A stretch of 25,768 nt of DNA from a virus. Below are positions 1-8,716 of this stretch, piece by piece. The DNA lies in IMG/VR virus record IMGVR_UViG_3300025889_000851, positions 1 through 25,768 of that record, one strand, 5' to 3'. The translations under genes were made by a program, and so were the position numbers. The notes beneath the pieces were generated by a model. It ran no database searches and was not told where the DNA came from. It saw nothing but the letters and a program-made list of their open reading frames with translations. Every line of letters starts with the position of its first letter. The first letter of the stretch is position 1.

Positions 1-2
1 TG

Positions 3-116
3 GCGTTTGAGCTGGGGTTCACCGGAATTGGCGTACAGCAGAAAGGCACTGGGCGGTTCATTCATCTGGATGTTGTGGAGAAAGACCTGCCGCGCCCGAC
101 CGTGTGGTCGTATTAA
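3..116 (+). CDS. C-terminal end of M15-family peptidase (probable endolysin), partial
   Basis: This open frame enters from the left edge and stops with TAA at 114-116, so only the last 37 residues are visible. They read through GFTGIGVQQKGTGRFIHLDV, which resembles the end of M15 (D-Ala-D-Ala carboxypeptidase / L-Ala-D-Glu endopeptidase) domains. In that family a GIG segment precedes an aromatic-hydrophobic-H-x-D stretch, and the His is a zinc ligand. M15 peptidases in phages cut peptidoglycan crosslinks and usually act as endolysins or virion-associated lysins. The rest of the fold lies outside the window, so catalytic integrity cannot be judged. It sits 10 bases upstream of the tail protein gene, in the same orientation. 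The family call is an inference from a short stretch. Confidence 0.6.
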   Translation, partial: AFELGFTGIGVQQKGTGRFIHLDVVEKDLPRPTVWSY

Positions 117-126
117 GGGGTAATCG

Positions 127-2274
127 ATGCCGTTACAGAAACTCCAGTTCAAGCCCGGTATCAACCGCGAGAACACCAACTACGCTGGCGAAGGTGGTTG
201 GTACGACTGCGACAAGGTTCGCTTCCGCTCTGGTTATCCTGAGAAGATCGGCGGCTGGCAAAATCTTGCGGCGTCTGTGGACGGGGTGTTTAACAGCTAC
301 ATAGGCATCTGCCGAAATCTCTGGAACTGGATCACACTCAATAGCAGCAACCTGCTGGCACTGGGCACTGAGCAAAAACTCTACATCGAAAACGGCGGTG
401 TCTACTACGACATCACCCCGATCAGAGACACCGCCACGATCAACACCGACCCCTTTGCCATTACTACGGGCTCCAAACTTGTAACAGTCACCGATACGGC
501 ACACAGCGTAACTGCGGGTACCTACGTCACATTCTCTGGGGCTACTGGCACGGACTACACAGTGTTTAACGCCGAGTTTGAAATTGTCAAGATCGTTGAC
601 GCCAACAGCTACCAAATAATCCTCCCGACAGCAGCTGCGGCTACAGGGTCAGGTGGGGGTGCGTCAGTAAGCGCGGCCTATCAAATCAACGCAGGTAACT
701 CTGTGTCGTCGCCCAGCACCGGCTGGGGTATTGGCCCTTGGGGTCGTGATGGCTGGGGCGAAGAGTTCTCCGGTACTGCTGTGGTGCAGGAAACGAACGC
801 ACTGCGCTTGTGGTCTCTGGACAACTACGGACAAGACCTCGTTTCTGCTGTGCGCGAAGGTGCAATTTACTACTGGGCTGCGGATACAACGACTAGCCCA
901 CCCCGTGCGGTAACCCTGAAGAGCCTCGCCAATACCGCCGGATACGACGAAGATTTTGTGCCCAACAGGGTGTTTGAAATCCATACATCCGGTGTGCAGC
1001 GCTTTGGTATCTGTGTTGGCGCGAATCCTTATGACCCGGGCAATGCCAATACCGATTTCGATCCCATGCTGGTGCGTTGGTCGGATCAAGAGAACATCTA
1101 CCAATGGGTGCCTGCTGCGGACAATCAGTCCGGTGAGCTGCGGCTTTCTCATGGTTCGCGTCTGGTAACGGGTAGGCATGGCAGGCAGGAGTTCGTGATC
1201 TGGTCTGACAGCGCCATCTACTCGATGCAATACCTCGGGCCACCCTATATCTGGGGTGTCACCCTGCTGATGGATGGCATCTCGATTGCCTCTCCGAACG
1301 CCGTGGTGGGTGCGAGCAACATCATGATGTGGATGGGCATCGACAAGTTCTACATCTACGACGGTATCGTGAAGACGCTGCCTTGCTCTGTGCGGCAGTT
1401 TATCTTTGATGATATGAACCAAGACCAGATGTTCCAAGTGGTCTCTGGGGGCAACGAGCAATACAGCGAAGTTTGGTGGTTTTACCCGTCTTCCGACAGC
1501 ACCGTAAATAATCGGTATGTGGTGTACAACTATCTTGATAACGTTTGGCATTACGGAACGCTGAATAGAACTGCATGGCTGGACTCCTCCCTGCGCGAGC
1601 GGCCCATGGGTGCGTTTAGCGTCAAAACCAGCTACCTGTCGGCCCAGATCAGCTCGTCGGATACCACGATCAACCTGCTGGACGCCTCAAGCTACCCGGC
1701 TGCTGGGGTGATTCAGATCGACAGCGAGGAGATCGCCTACACCAGCCGCACCTCTATCGCGCTGTCTGGTTGCACTCGTGGGTATAACAGCACCACTGCT
1801 GCTTCGCATGTAGCCTACTCGACGGCTGGGTTGGTGATTCCCAATCAGGTCATGTATCACGAGACTGGCAATGATGATTTGTCTACCTCGACACCCGTGG
1901 CGATTGAAGCCTATGTGGACTCTTCGGATTTTGACATTGGTGACGGCCATAACTTCGGGTTCGTTTGGCGGATCATTCCCGACCTGACTTTTGACGGCTC
2001 CACGACTCCGGCCCCGGATTACCCTGCGGTCACGATGGTGTGCAAACCCCGGCAGAACTCTGGTACAGCTTACGGCACCCCCAGCGCTCCCACGGTCACC
2101 AGCACCCAGAGCTACAACACCCAACGCGTCTACACGGTGCAGCAGTTTACCGGGCAGGTATACACGCGGGTGCGGGGGCGGCAGATGGCGTTTGAAATTC
2201 GGTCAACCGGCCTTGGGGTGGCATGGCAGCTTGGAACCCCGCGTATTGATATCCGCCCGGACGGCAAACGATGA
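127..2274 (+). CDS. Phage tail structural protein, probable beta-propeller/tail-hub type
   Basis: A 715-residue protein with no signal peptide or membrane segment, rich in Trp, Tyr, Gly, Ser and Thr. The start at 127 is preceded by AAGGGG, a usable ribosome binding site. The N terminus (KLQFKPGINRENTNYAGEGG, then WYDCDKVRFRSGYPEKIGGW) is typical of a large group of phage tail proteins. The C terminus ends in a conserved GRQMAFEIRSTGLGVAWQLG segment. Roughly residues 500-573 form a separate module (DTTINLLDAS, IDSEEIAYTSR, CTRGYNSTTAASH) that recurs in unrelated phage structural proteins. By analogy with P22 gp10 and T7 gp12 it is probably a propeller-like component of the short tail that seals the portal channel. 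That functional match is inference. The next gene overlaps its stop by 4 bases (ATGA), which suggests translational coupling. Confidence 0.65.
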   Translation: MPLQKLQFKPGINRENTNYAGEGGWYDCDKVRFRSGYPEKIGGWQNLAASVDGVFNSYIGICRNLWNWITLNSSNLLALGTEQKLYIENGGVYYDITPIRDTATINTDPFAITTGSKLVTVTDTAHSVTAGTYVTFSGATGTDYTVFNAEFEIVKIVDANSYQIILPTAAAATGSGGGASVSAAYQINAGNSVSSPSTGWGIGPWGRDGWGEEFSGTAVVQETNALRLWSLDNYGQDLVSAVREGAIYYWAADTTTSPPRAVTLKSLANTAGYDEDFVPNRVFEIHTSGVQRFGICVGANPYDPGNANTDFDPMLVRWSDQENIYQWVPAADNQSGELRLSHGSRLVTGRHGRQEFVIWSDSAIYSMQYLGPPYIWGVTLLMDGISIASPNAVVGASNIMMWMGIDKFYIYDGIVKTLPCSVRQFIFDDMNQDQMFQVVSGGNEQYSEVWWFYPSSDSTVNNRYVVYNYLDNVWHYGTLNRTAWLDSSLRERPMGAFSVKTSYLSAQISSSDTTINLLDASSYPAAGVIQIDSEEIAYTSRTSIALSGCTRGYNSTTAASHVAYSTAGLVIPNQVMYHETGNDDLSTSTPVAIEAYVDSSDFDIGDGHNFGFVWRIIPDLTFDGSTTPAPDYPAVTMVCKPRQNSGTAYGTPSAPTVTSTQSYNTQRVYTVQQFTGQVYTRVRGRQMAFEIRSTGLGVAWQLGTPRIDIRPDGKR

Positions 2275-3662
2275 CCAATCTTGTTGTTACGTCTGAGTTT
2301 GAGCTTAACAGGGTTGCCACGCCCAACCTGCCGGTTGCGCCTATAGCATACAACGAGCGGTATCAGAATCAGCTCAACAACATCCTTCGGTTGTATTTCA
2401 ATCAACTAAACAACATTCTAGGGCAACTCACTACGAACATGGCCTCTTTACCGATTACCTTCCCGCCAACGTCGCTGGATGCGTTTGGCCGCCTGCGGGC
2501 GAGCGAACCCTACACCCTGTTTGACAGCCAAAACCGATTTGCCGCCGACTCTCAGTTTGATACCTCAACCACGGGCACCGGTTCGACCACATTCCTGACC
2601 AACGAGGCTGCGGTCAGCATGGCGGTTACAAGCGGCGGCGTGGGGTCGGTCGTGCGGCAGACATACCGCAGCTTTCCGTATCAGCCGGGTAAAGGGCTTT
2701 TGGTTCTAGCTACGATGGTAATGGACGGCAGCACCAGCGCCAACCTGACCCAGCGGGTTGGGTATTTCAACACCAACAACGGCGTCTATTTCCAACGCAC
2801 AAGCGGGGTCAACTCCTTCACCCTGCGCTCCTACATCACCGGCTCGGTATCGAATGCTCGTAATGTGACGCAGGCAAACTGGAACGGCGACAAGCTGGAC
2901 GGCACGGGCGCTTCTGGTCTGACGCTGGACGTATCAAAAGCCCAGATTCTGTGGATGGACTTTGAGTGGCTGGGCGTGGGGTCGGTGCGGTGCGGGTTCA
3001 TCATCAACAACCAATACGTCGTTTGCCACACGTTCACCAACGCCAATGAAATTACCAGCGTCTACATGACCACGGCAATCCTGCCGCTGCGCTACGAGAT
3101 CAGCACCACAACCAGCGCGGTCGCGGCGTCTATGAAGCAGATTTGCTCTACGGTCATTTCGGAAGGCGGATACGAGCAGTATTCGTATGGTCACATCGCC
3201 CGCCGGACTACGGCGTTGTCGACAATCGGGGCGACTTTCCTGCCGCTGGTGTCCATCCGGCTGGCTTCCGGGCGAGGTGGTGCGGTGGTGCTTCCGTCCC
3301 GGGTTCAGGTGCTGCCGACGACCAGCCAGAGCTATGAGGTGGCCTTGGTGAAGAACCCCACCCTTACCGGCGCATCTTGGGTTGCAAGCTCATCGTCGAG
3401 CGTGGAGGAGGATGTATCTGCGACTGCCATGTCTTTCCCGGCTGGAAGCCGGATCGTGCAGACAGACTATGTGGCGTCGAGCGGCAGCGGCGGCGTGAAC
3501 CCGCTGGTCGACCCTTCTGGGTATAACTGGGACTTGCAGCTTGGGGAATCCCTCGCTGGGGTCAGTGACATCTACACCATTGCCATTCGCGTCGTAAATA
3601 CTCCGCCCACTGGCGACGCCGTAGGCTCCCTGTCATTCTGGGATTTGACGAATGGAACGTGA
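2271..3662 (+). CDS. Phage virion fibre or capsid/tail-associated structural protein
   Basis: A 463-residue protein that starts inside the stop codon of the upstream tail gene (ATGA overlap). Residues about 27-52 (NERYQNQLNNILRLYFNQLN) form an amphipathic helix suited to oligomerisation or docking. The conserved core begins at about residue 69 with LDAFGRLRASEPYTLFDSQ. It then continues with beta-rich segments such as FPYQPGKGLLVLATMVMDG and AQILWMDFEWLGVGSVRCG. I recognise this core from virion proteins of many aquatic podoviruses and siphoviruses, where it is annotated only as structural or fibre-like. The composition (Ser, Thr, Gly, Val, few Lys) suits an extracellular beta-structured protein. 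Whether it is a capsid decoration fibre or part of the tail cannot be decided here. A host-recognition role is possible but unproven. Confidence 0.55.
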   Translation: MTNLVVTSEFELNRVATPNLPVAPIAYNERYQNQLNNILRLYFNQLNNILGQLTTNMASLPITFPPTSLDAFGRLRASEPYTLFDSQNRFAADSQFDTSTTGTGSTTFLTNEAAVSMAVTSGGVGSVVRQTYRSFPYQPGKGLLVLATMVMDGSTSANLTQRVGYFNTNNGVYFQRTSGVNSFTLRSYITGSVSNARNVTQANWNGDKLDGTGASGLTLDVSKAQILWMDFEWLGVGSVRCGFIINNQYVVCHTFTNANEITSVYMTTAILPLRYEISTTTSAVAASMKQICSTVISEGGYEQYSYGHIARRTTALSTIGATFLPLVSIRLASGRGGAVVLPSRVQVLPTTSQSYEVALVKNPTLTGASWVASSSSSVEEDVSATAMSFPAGSRIVQTDYVASSGSGGVNPLVDPSGYNWDLQLGESLAGVSDIYTIAIRVVNTPPTGDAVGSLSFWDLTNGT

Positions 3663-3689
3663 TATTATGCTGAAAATTTTGGGGGTTTT

Positions 3690-5624
3690 ATGAACCAAAT
3701 GACGCCTATAGCCGCCGGTATAGCCTCGTTAGGGCGCGGCAACGACAAGATGCTGGTACATATGACCCCCGGGGAAGTGCGGGGGCTCCAATCCCTCGCC
3801 ATGGCCCATGGCGGTTCCCTGACCATTAATCCACATACTGGACTCCCAGAGGCTGGGATTTTGAGTTCTCTCATTCCGATGATGGCTGGTGCGGTCCTGA
3901 CCCCCATTATGGGGCCTATGGGTGCAGCGTTGGTTGTTGGAGGTCTGGGCACGGTTGCTACCGGCAGTATCGGCAAAGGGCTGATGATGGGTCTGGGGGC
4001 GTATGGTGGGGCTGGTTTGGGCGAGAGTTTGAGTGCTGCGGGTGCGGCGGAGGGCAATGCCTTGGCGTCGTCTGAACTTGCCAAGGCCTCAAACGCTGCG
4101 ACCGAAGCGGGTGCGGCGGCGTCAGATCAAATAACAAGACTAGCCAATGCACCCATTGAAGGGGCCGTCCGACCCTCAGACTTCGTACAAAACCCATATA
4201 CCCCCGAAGGCGCAGCCTATATACAGTCTCAACTAGATATGCCGCTTGAGCAGATAGCGCAGAGCGCGAAAGAATACGCCGCCGACGCTTATCAATTTCC
4301 CGGGTACACCCCAACTACTCAAGCCGCCCTGAATCGCGGCCCGTTTGAAAATGCGTGGGAAGGTTTTAAAGGGCTTGGTACTGAAGCTGGCCGAGATCGG
4401 TTTATGAACGCTGTAGGAGGAGTAAAGGGTCTTGCTATGAAAGGCGGTATGGCCGCTGCCCCAATGCTGATGGCTGGTCTGCAACCCAAACCTCTGGAAA
4501 CTCCGCCTAAAAAACCCTACGAATACTATAAAACCTCATATTCTCAACAGCGCAACCCACTCTGGGGACAACCCGGCCAGCCCTATTTTATTCAGTCTTA
4601 TGGCCCCGGTTCGTATACAACCGACCCTAGAGAAGTGACGATGGCTAAAGCTGGTGGACTGATGGCTTTGGCGGATGGGGGGTATGTGCCGGAAAGTGGT
4701 AGCGTTAGGATTCCCACGGTAGAAGACGAAAACAACGAGTCCCGAGTGCCGGACACCAAGATTAGGTTTGCCGGATATGCCCCTGAAAAGTCCGGGTCTC
4801 TTGCGAATCTCTCAGAGTTGCAGCTGAAACTGATTGCCGCTCGGTCTACCGATCCTGAGAAAAGAGGTGCGGCTATTCGTGAGCTCTATGTTCGGCAGGG
4901 CACACAGCAGCCGAGGTCGCAGTTTATTTCTGCTGAGAAGTTTATGGCCGCCGACGGCGGCGTAGTTCCAGCCCCTCAGATGCCTATCAGCCCGCTATTC
5001 CAACAGACCCCCGCTGCCAACCCCGCTGCGCTTGAGAACTATCTGGCACAACTGGGCACCCAGATAATGGCGACCGGGGCTTCGCCGTCTACCCCTGCTA
5101 CTCCTACCCCTACCCCCCAATTACCTGCCACTAACCAATACGGCTACAACCCCGCGACCCAGACGTTTTTCATGAACCCAAACTACGTAGCTCCGGATAA
5201 ACCGGCTGAGAGCGACGACAATGACGGCGGAAGTGAAGGAAGTGGCGACGCTGCGGGGGGTCCGATCAAGGCTCGGTATGCAGCGGGTGGGCTTGGTTCC
5301 CTGCCTGAATACGCAGCGGGGGGCAGGCTGCTGGACAGCGACGACTACGCTGCCGGAGGTGATACCCATAATAGGGTGTCGGATGGGGTGGCGGACTTAA
5401 TCCCGGCAGTTATTAAAGGGCCGAAACCACAAAGGGCGGCGCTGGCTGACGGAGAGTTTGTTATCCCCGCACGGATTGTTTCAGAACTTGGCAATGGTTC
5501 TACCAAAGCGGGAGCTAAACGGCTTTATGCCATGATGGAACGGGTTCAGCAGGCGCGTAGAAAAACAACCAGGAAAGGAGAGGTAGCTGTTGATACTAAG
5601 CCAGATAAACTTCTGCCTGCATGA
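3690..5624 (+). CDS. Glycine-rich virion protein with YAAGG motifs (putative ejection/assembly protein)
   Basis: A 644-residue protein with GGGGG five bases before the start. The N terminus (GRGNDKMLVHMTPGEVRGLQ, then SLAMAHGGSLTINPHTGLPE) is a conserved phage module. Residues about 56-118 are a Gly/Ala-rich hydrophobic stretch that could insert into a membrane. The middle carries Gly-Gly motifs: AGGLMALADGGY (321-332), AADGGVV (420-426) and three YAAGG copies (530-534, 541-545, 553-557). The C-terminal module (ALADGEFVIPARIVSELGNG, then STKAGAKRLYAMMERVQQAR) is widespread in phage virion proteins. A Pro/Thr linker lies at about 465-480. It sits between tail genes and other internal-protein genes, so I infer a virion protein, perhaps delivered during DNA entry. 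No enzymatic motif is visible. Confidence 0.55.
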   Translation: MNQMTPIAAGIASLGRGNDKMLVHMTPGEVRGLQSLAMAHGGSLTINPHTGLPEAGILSSLIPMMAGAVLTPIMGPMGAALVVGGLGTVATGSIGKGLMMGLGAYGGAGLGESLSAAGAAEGNALASSELAKASNAATEAGAAASDQITRLANAPIEGAVRPSDFVQNPYTPEGAAYIQSQLDMPLEQIAQSAKEYAADAYQFPGYTPTTQAALNRGPFENAWEGFKGLGTEAGRDRFMNAVGGVKGLAMKGGMAAAPMLMAGLQPKPLETPPKKPYEYYKTSYSQQRNPLWGQPGQPYFIQSYGPGSYTTDPREVTMAKAGGLMALADGGYVPESGSVRIPTVEDENNESRVPDTKIRFAGYAPEKSGSLANLSELQLKLIAARSTDPEKRGAAIRELYVRQGTQQPRSQFISAEKFMAADGGVVPAPQMPISPLFQQTPAANPAALENYLAQLGTQIMATGASPSTPATPTPTPQLPATNQYGYNPATQTFFMNPNYVAPDKPAESDDNDGGSEGSGDAAGGPIKARYAAGGLGSLPEYAAGGRLLDSDDYAAGGDTHNRVSDGVADLIPAVIKGPKPQRAALADGEFVIPARIVSELGNGSTKAGAKRLYAMMERVQQARRKTTRKGEVAVDTKPDKLLPA

Positions 5625-6073
5625 GCCAAATAATATATGAAGATGTAGACCCGTGGAAATTTGTAGACGAGTTAAAAGAAATATTCCCGGTGCATTACGA
5701 AGAGTTGAGCGTAACAAAAGAATATGAATTAGAGCCGGATTACGATGCGTATAAAAGATTAGCAGATTGTAACTGGCTTCGTTGCATAACTTGTAGGTGT
5801 GATGCAGAGTTAATAGGCTATATAGTGTTCGTTGTTCAGCCGCATCTGCATTACAAATCGTGTTTAACGGCGTTTGAGGATATTTACTATGTCAAAAAAG
5901 AATACCGCAAAGGCCGCGTCGGGCTCCGGCTGTTTAAGTACGCCGAGGATGTATTAAAGAAACGAGGGGTAAATAGGATCATAATGCACACAAAAGTACA
6001 CATGGATCACTCTCGTATATTTGAATATTTGGGTTACAAGAACACTGACAAGCTGTTCTCTAAAATGCTGTAG
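5621..6073 (+). CDS. GNAT-like N-acetyltransferase
   Basis: A 150-residue protein overlapping the upstream stop by 4 bases (ATGA). The region from about residue 60 shows the GNAT order: beta strands (ELIGYIVFVVQ), then FEDIYYVKKEYRKGRVGLRL, which corresponds to motif A, the acetyl-CoA pyrophosphate loop and following helix. An IIMHT strand and a FEYLGYKNTD end, corresponding to motif B, follow. The loop RKGRVG is a degenerate form of the usual R/Q-x-x-G-x-G/A. The gene is clearly richer in A and T than its neighbours: two 60-base lines counted by eye have about 35-40% GC, against well over 50% nearby. Its Ile/Lys-rich, Cys-containing composition is also unlike the flanking virion proteins. 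It may be a late-acquired moron-type gene that modifies a host or phage protein. The substrate is unknown. Confidence 0.75.
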   Translation: MSQIIYEDVDPWKFVDELKEIFPVHYEELSVTKEYELEPDYDAYKRLADCNWLRCITCRCDAELIGYIVFVVQPHLHYKSCLTAFEDIYYVKKEYRKGRVGLRLFKYAEDVLKKRGVNRIIMHTKVHMDHSRIFEYLGYKNTDKLFSKML

Positions 6074-6081
6074 GAGAAACT

Positions 6082-7095
6082 ATGTATTCACGTAGACAAC
6101 TGGAAGCACTAGGCGAACCCCTTGGGGATTCCGTAACCACTAAAAAGGCTACGGGTGGCTATCTCCTTGGCGGCGGTGGTAGTTCGGCCCCTGCTCCCAC
6201 TTCTCAGACTGTAACCCAGACTAGCATCCCGGAATACGCCCAGCCCTATGCCACGGAGATGTTTGGTAAGGCACAGGCACTGACTGACATTAACCAAAAC
6301 CCGTACCAAACATACGGCGGGCAGCGGACTGCCGGGTTCAACCCCCTGCAGACTCAGGCATTTCAGAATGTCGCTCAAATGCAAGCGTCTCCCGCTATCG
6401 GTGCGGGTATGGGCTTGGCGTCAATGTCCGGGATGGGCGGGCTTGGTGCGGGACAGCAGTATCAGCAGATGGCGACAGACCCCGGTGCTACGGCGGCATA
6501 CATGTCCCCTTACATGCAGAACGTGGTGGACTTCCAGAAAAGTCAAGCAATCAGGGATTACGGCAGGCAATTGCCGGGGATGCAGGCTGCAGCAACTAAC
6601 GCGCGTGCCCTTGGCGGTTCTCGTCAGGCCATCGTAGAGTCCGAAGCGCAGCGTAATCTGCAGAACCAGCTGGCAGGTATTCAAGCGCAGGGTACGCAAT
6701 CGGCGTTTGACCAAGCTAGGCAAGCACAGCAGTTTGGTTCGCAGCTCGGGCTGCAGGGTCTGGGGCTGGCGGGCACCGCAGCGGGTCAACTGGGCCAGCT
6801 GGGTCAGCAAAACTATCAACAGCTCATGGGTATCAACCAAGCTCAGCAGCAGGCCGGTGCTCAGATTCAGGCGCTTGAACAACAAGGACTTACACAGCGG
6901 TATCAGGACTTCCTCAACCAGCAACGCTACCCGTACCAGCAACTTGCGTTCATGTCTGATATTCTGCGGGGTGTTCCGGCAGCTACGTCGGCGAAAACCC
7001 TGTATGAGGCACCGGGTAGTACAGCAGCGCAGGTCGTAGGTCTTGGTGGGGGGATTGGCAGTCTGCTTAGCGGCATAGGAAAGGTGTCCTCATGA
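6082..7095 (+). CDS. Glutamine-rich virion structural protein
   Basis: A 337-residue protein with a good ribosome binding site (TAGGAGA) before the start. After a Gly/Ser-rich head (KKATGGYLLGGGGSSAP) comes the conserved segment SIPEYAQPYATEMFGKAQAL, then TDINQNPYQTYGGQRTAGFN. I recognise this as a common but functionally uncharacterised virion protein type in aquatic phages. The central part is Gln/Ala-rich and predicted helical (QAQQQAGAQIQALEQQGL and similar), suggesting a long helical bundle or coiled coil. The C terminus (VVGLGGGIGSLLSGIGKV) is a short hydrophobic Gly-rich tail that could touch a membrane. No catalytic motif is visible. Its position between other internal-type proteins, with a 4-base overlap to the next gene, supports a role in the virion core or in ejection. 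Confidence 0.5.
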   Translation: MYSRRQLEALGEPLGDSVTTKKATGGYLLGGGGSSAPAPTSQTVTQTSIPEYAQPYATEMFGKAQALTDINQNPYQTYGGQRTAGFNPLQTQAFQNVAQMQASPAIGAGMGLASMSGMGGLGAGQQYQQMATDPGATAAYMSPYMQNVVDFQKSQAIRDYGRQLPGMQAAATNARALGGSRQAIVESEAQRNLQNQLAGIQAQGTQSAFDQARQAQQFGSQLGLQGLGLAGTAAGQLGQLGQQNYQQLMGINQAQQQAGAQIQALEQQGLTQRYQDFLNQQRYPYQQLAFMSDILRGVPAATSAKTLYEAPGSTAAQVVGLGGGIGSLLSGIGKVSS

Positions 7096-8705
7096 ACAAT
7101 AGCAACGGAGTTTCCAGCTATCTGGCGGGCCCGGGCGGGCGGTTTGATTTGGCCAACCCCTCTACTCAGGCGATGGTAAAAGACGTCATGGGCAACCCCG
7201 GCGCGGCTCCGAAATATGGCGTTTCGTTACCGGAGATTTTTCAGCTTCATCAGTTGCTGAAGCAGATTAGCGCACAAACCCCGCAGCCGCAGCAAACTAC
7301 GGTTGCCGACGACCTCAAGATGGCAGCGCTGGCCTCTATTCAAGCACCCAATGCCGCACCGCCGCAGGGTGCGCAACCGCTACAAGGTATCCAACAGGCA
7401 ATGCCCCAAGCTCGGATGCCACAGAACCCGATGGAGCAGGGAGTGGCTGGCCTCGATACCGGCATGATGGAGAACGCCGAATACGCGGGTGGTGGCATCG
7501 TTGCCTTCGCTGGTGAAGATGAGCAGCTTGTGCCCGGAGAAGAAGGTACAGCGCCGAAAGGTGTTTCGCCTTTCTCCGGTACCTCAAAAGAACTGTACGA
7601 ACAGATATTGGCAAATCAGCGCGCACAACAAGCTGCCTTTAGGGTGCCTACATTGCAAGAAGCGATGGAGGAGGAGCGGGTGGCGCGGGAAGCCGCGGGT
7701 ATCAAAGGGAAACTTGGTGAAGAGCGTCTCAAGAAATTAGAGGGGGCCGGAAAGAAAGACGCTGAACGGGAAAAGAAAATCGCGGGGGGTGCGTTGACTG
7801 ATGCTTTTTTCAGGATGGCTGTAGCTGGGGGGCGCAAAGGCGCTACCTTCCTTGGTGCCGCTGCTGAAGGCGCTTCCGCTGGTTTTGCCAACTACGTTTC
7901 GGCGCAAAAAGAACTGGAAAAACTTCAGGCCGAACGCGATAAAGAGATCGCCAACATCCAGAACCTGCAGCGAGCTGAAGACCTCGGGTTTGTTAAAAAT
8001 GCGTCGGGTAAGATAGAGAAAGCGCAGGGCCACCTTGCGGATATAGAGAGAAATATATCTACCACCCAAGCCAGTATTGCGGGGCAGATGAGCGCGGCGG
8101 AAAGATCGCAAGCTGAGGCAACGTCGCGTGAAGGAGTCGCTCGACTGGACCGAGGCGCAAGGGCAGAAGAGGCGGCAGCAAACCGTGGGGTGCAACTGCA
8201 AATCGCTAAACTGCATGCAGCAGGACAACCGCTCGATGTCCAGAAGATCATGGAAATGCCGCAGTTTAATGCAGCGCATGGCAATAAAGACCCGGAAACA
8301 CGTTTGAAGATCGCCACGGAGTTGCTTGCAGGAAGAAGGGCCAGCCCGGAAAAAACCCAAACCGCGTTGATCAATGCTACAAGAGATGCAGCAAAAGAGT
8401 GGGGCAAGCTCACCGGGATCGGCGGTAGGTTGAGTCAGATTGCAAAACGTGCGGAGAACGCAGACCCTAAAATATCTGGACCAGCTAAAGCACAACTAGA
8501 AGCCGCTCGCCAGCGCCATTACGCCGGGTTCGATTTGGAAGCACCGTCGCTCTCAGATGAAGCCAAATATATTTCGGGGGCACCGCAAGCAGCAACACCC
8601 ACTACTGGAGCAGGACAGTTTAACGTGTCCGCCCCCAACGGTAAGGTATACTCTTTCCAAACTCAAGAAGCAGCGGACCAATTCGCAAAATCAATCGGTA
8701 AGTAA
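7092..8705 (+). CDS. Coiled-coil virion protein, function unknown
   Basis: A 537-residue protein beginning within the ATGA overlap with the upstream gene. The N-terminal third is Pro/Gln-rich and contains the motif YAGGGIVAFAGEDEQLVPGE, related to the GG motifs of the 644-residue protein upstream. From about residue 190 to 350 it is highly charged and Ala-rich (LGEERLKKLEGAGKKDAERE, YVSAQKELEKLQAERDKEIA), typical of a long coiled coil. One more hydrophobic patch lies at about 235-265. The last 25 residues (FNVSAPNGKVYSFQTQEAAD) form a small module that recurs at the ends of phage internal proteins. There is no enzyme signature. Gene order (just before the giant polyvalent gene) and composition suggest an internal virion or ejection protein, comparable in position to T7 gp14/gp15. 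That equivalence is inference. Confidence 0.5.
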   Translation: MNNSNGVSSYLAGPGGRFDLANPSTQAMVKDVMGNPGAAPKYGVSLPEIFQLHQLLKQISAQTPQPQQTTVADDLKMAALASIQAPNAAPPQGAQPLQGIQQAMPQARMPQNPMEQGVAGLDTGMMENAEYAGGGIVAFAGEDEQLVPGEEGTAPKGVSPFSGTSKELYEQILANQRAQQAAFRVPTLQEAMEEERVAREAAGIKGKLGEERLKKLEGAGKKDAEREKKIAGGALTDAFFRMAVAGGRKGATFLGAAAEGASAGFANYVSAQKELEKLQAERDKEIANIQNLQRAEDLGFVKNASGKIEKAQGHLADIERNISTTQASIAGQMSAAERSQAEATSREGVARLDRGARAEEAAANRGVQLQIAKLHAAGQPLDVQKIMEMPQFNAAHGNKDPETRLKIATELLAGRRASPEKTQTALINATRDAAKEWGKLTGIGGRLSQIAKRAENADPKISGPAKAQLEAARQRHYAGFDLEAPSLSDEAKYISGAPQAATPTTGAGQFNVSAPNGKVYSFQTQEAADQFAKSIGK

Positions 8706-8716
8706 CAGGAGCCGGG

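Noticed and set aside
664-1551. Long antisense frame of 295 codons opposite the tail protein gene
   Set aside because: It is His/Arg/Val-rich with no recognisable motif, lies fully inside a strongly supported gene on the other strand, and is explained by codon bias of that gene.
3645-3668. Possible + strand promoter TTGACG ... TATTAT before the 644-residue gene
   Set aside because: The spacer is only 12 bases, too short for sigma70, and the -35 lies in coding sequence of the upstream gene.
7737-8495. Antisense frame of 252 codons opposite the coiled-coil virion gene
   Set aside because: Cys/Ser/Phe/Leu-rich translation typical of the reverse complement of Ala/Glu/Lys codons; no start signal and no motif.
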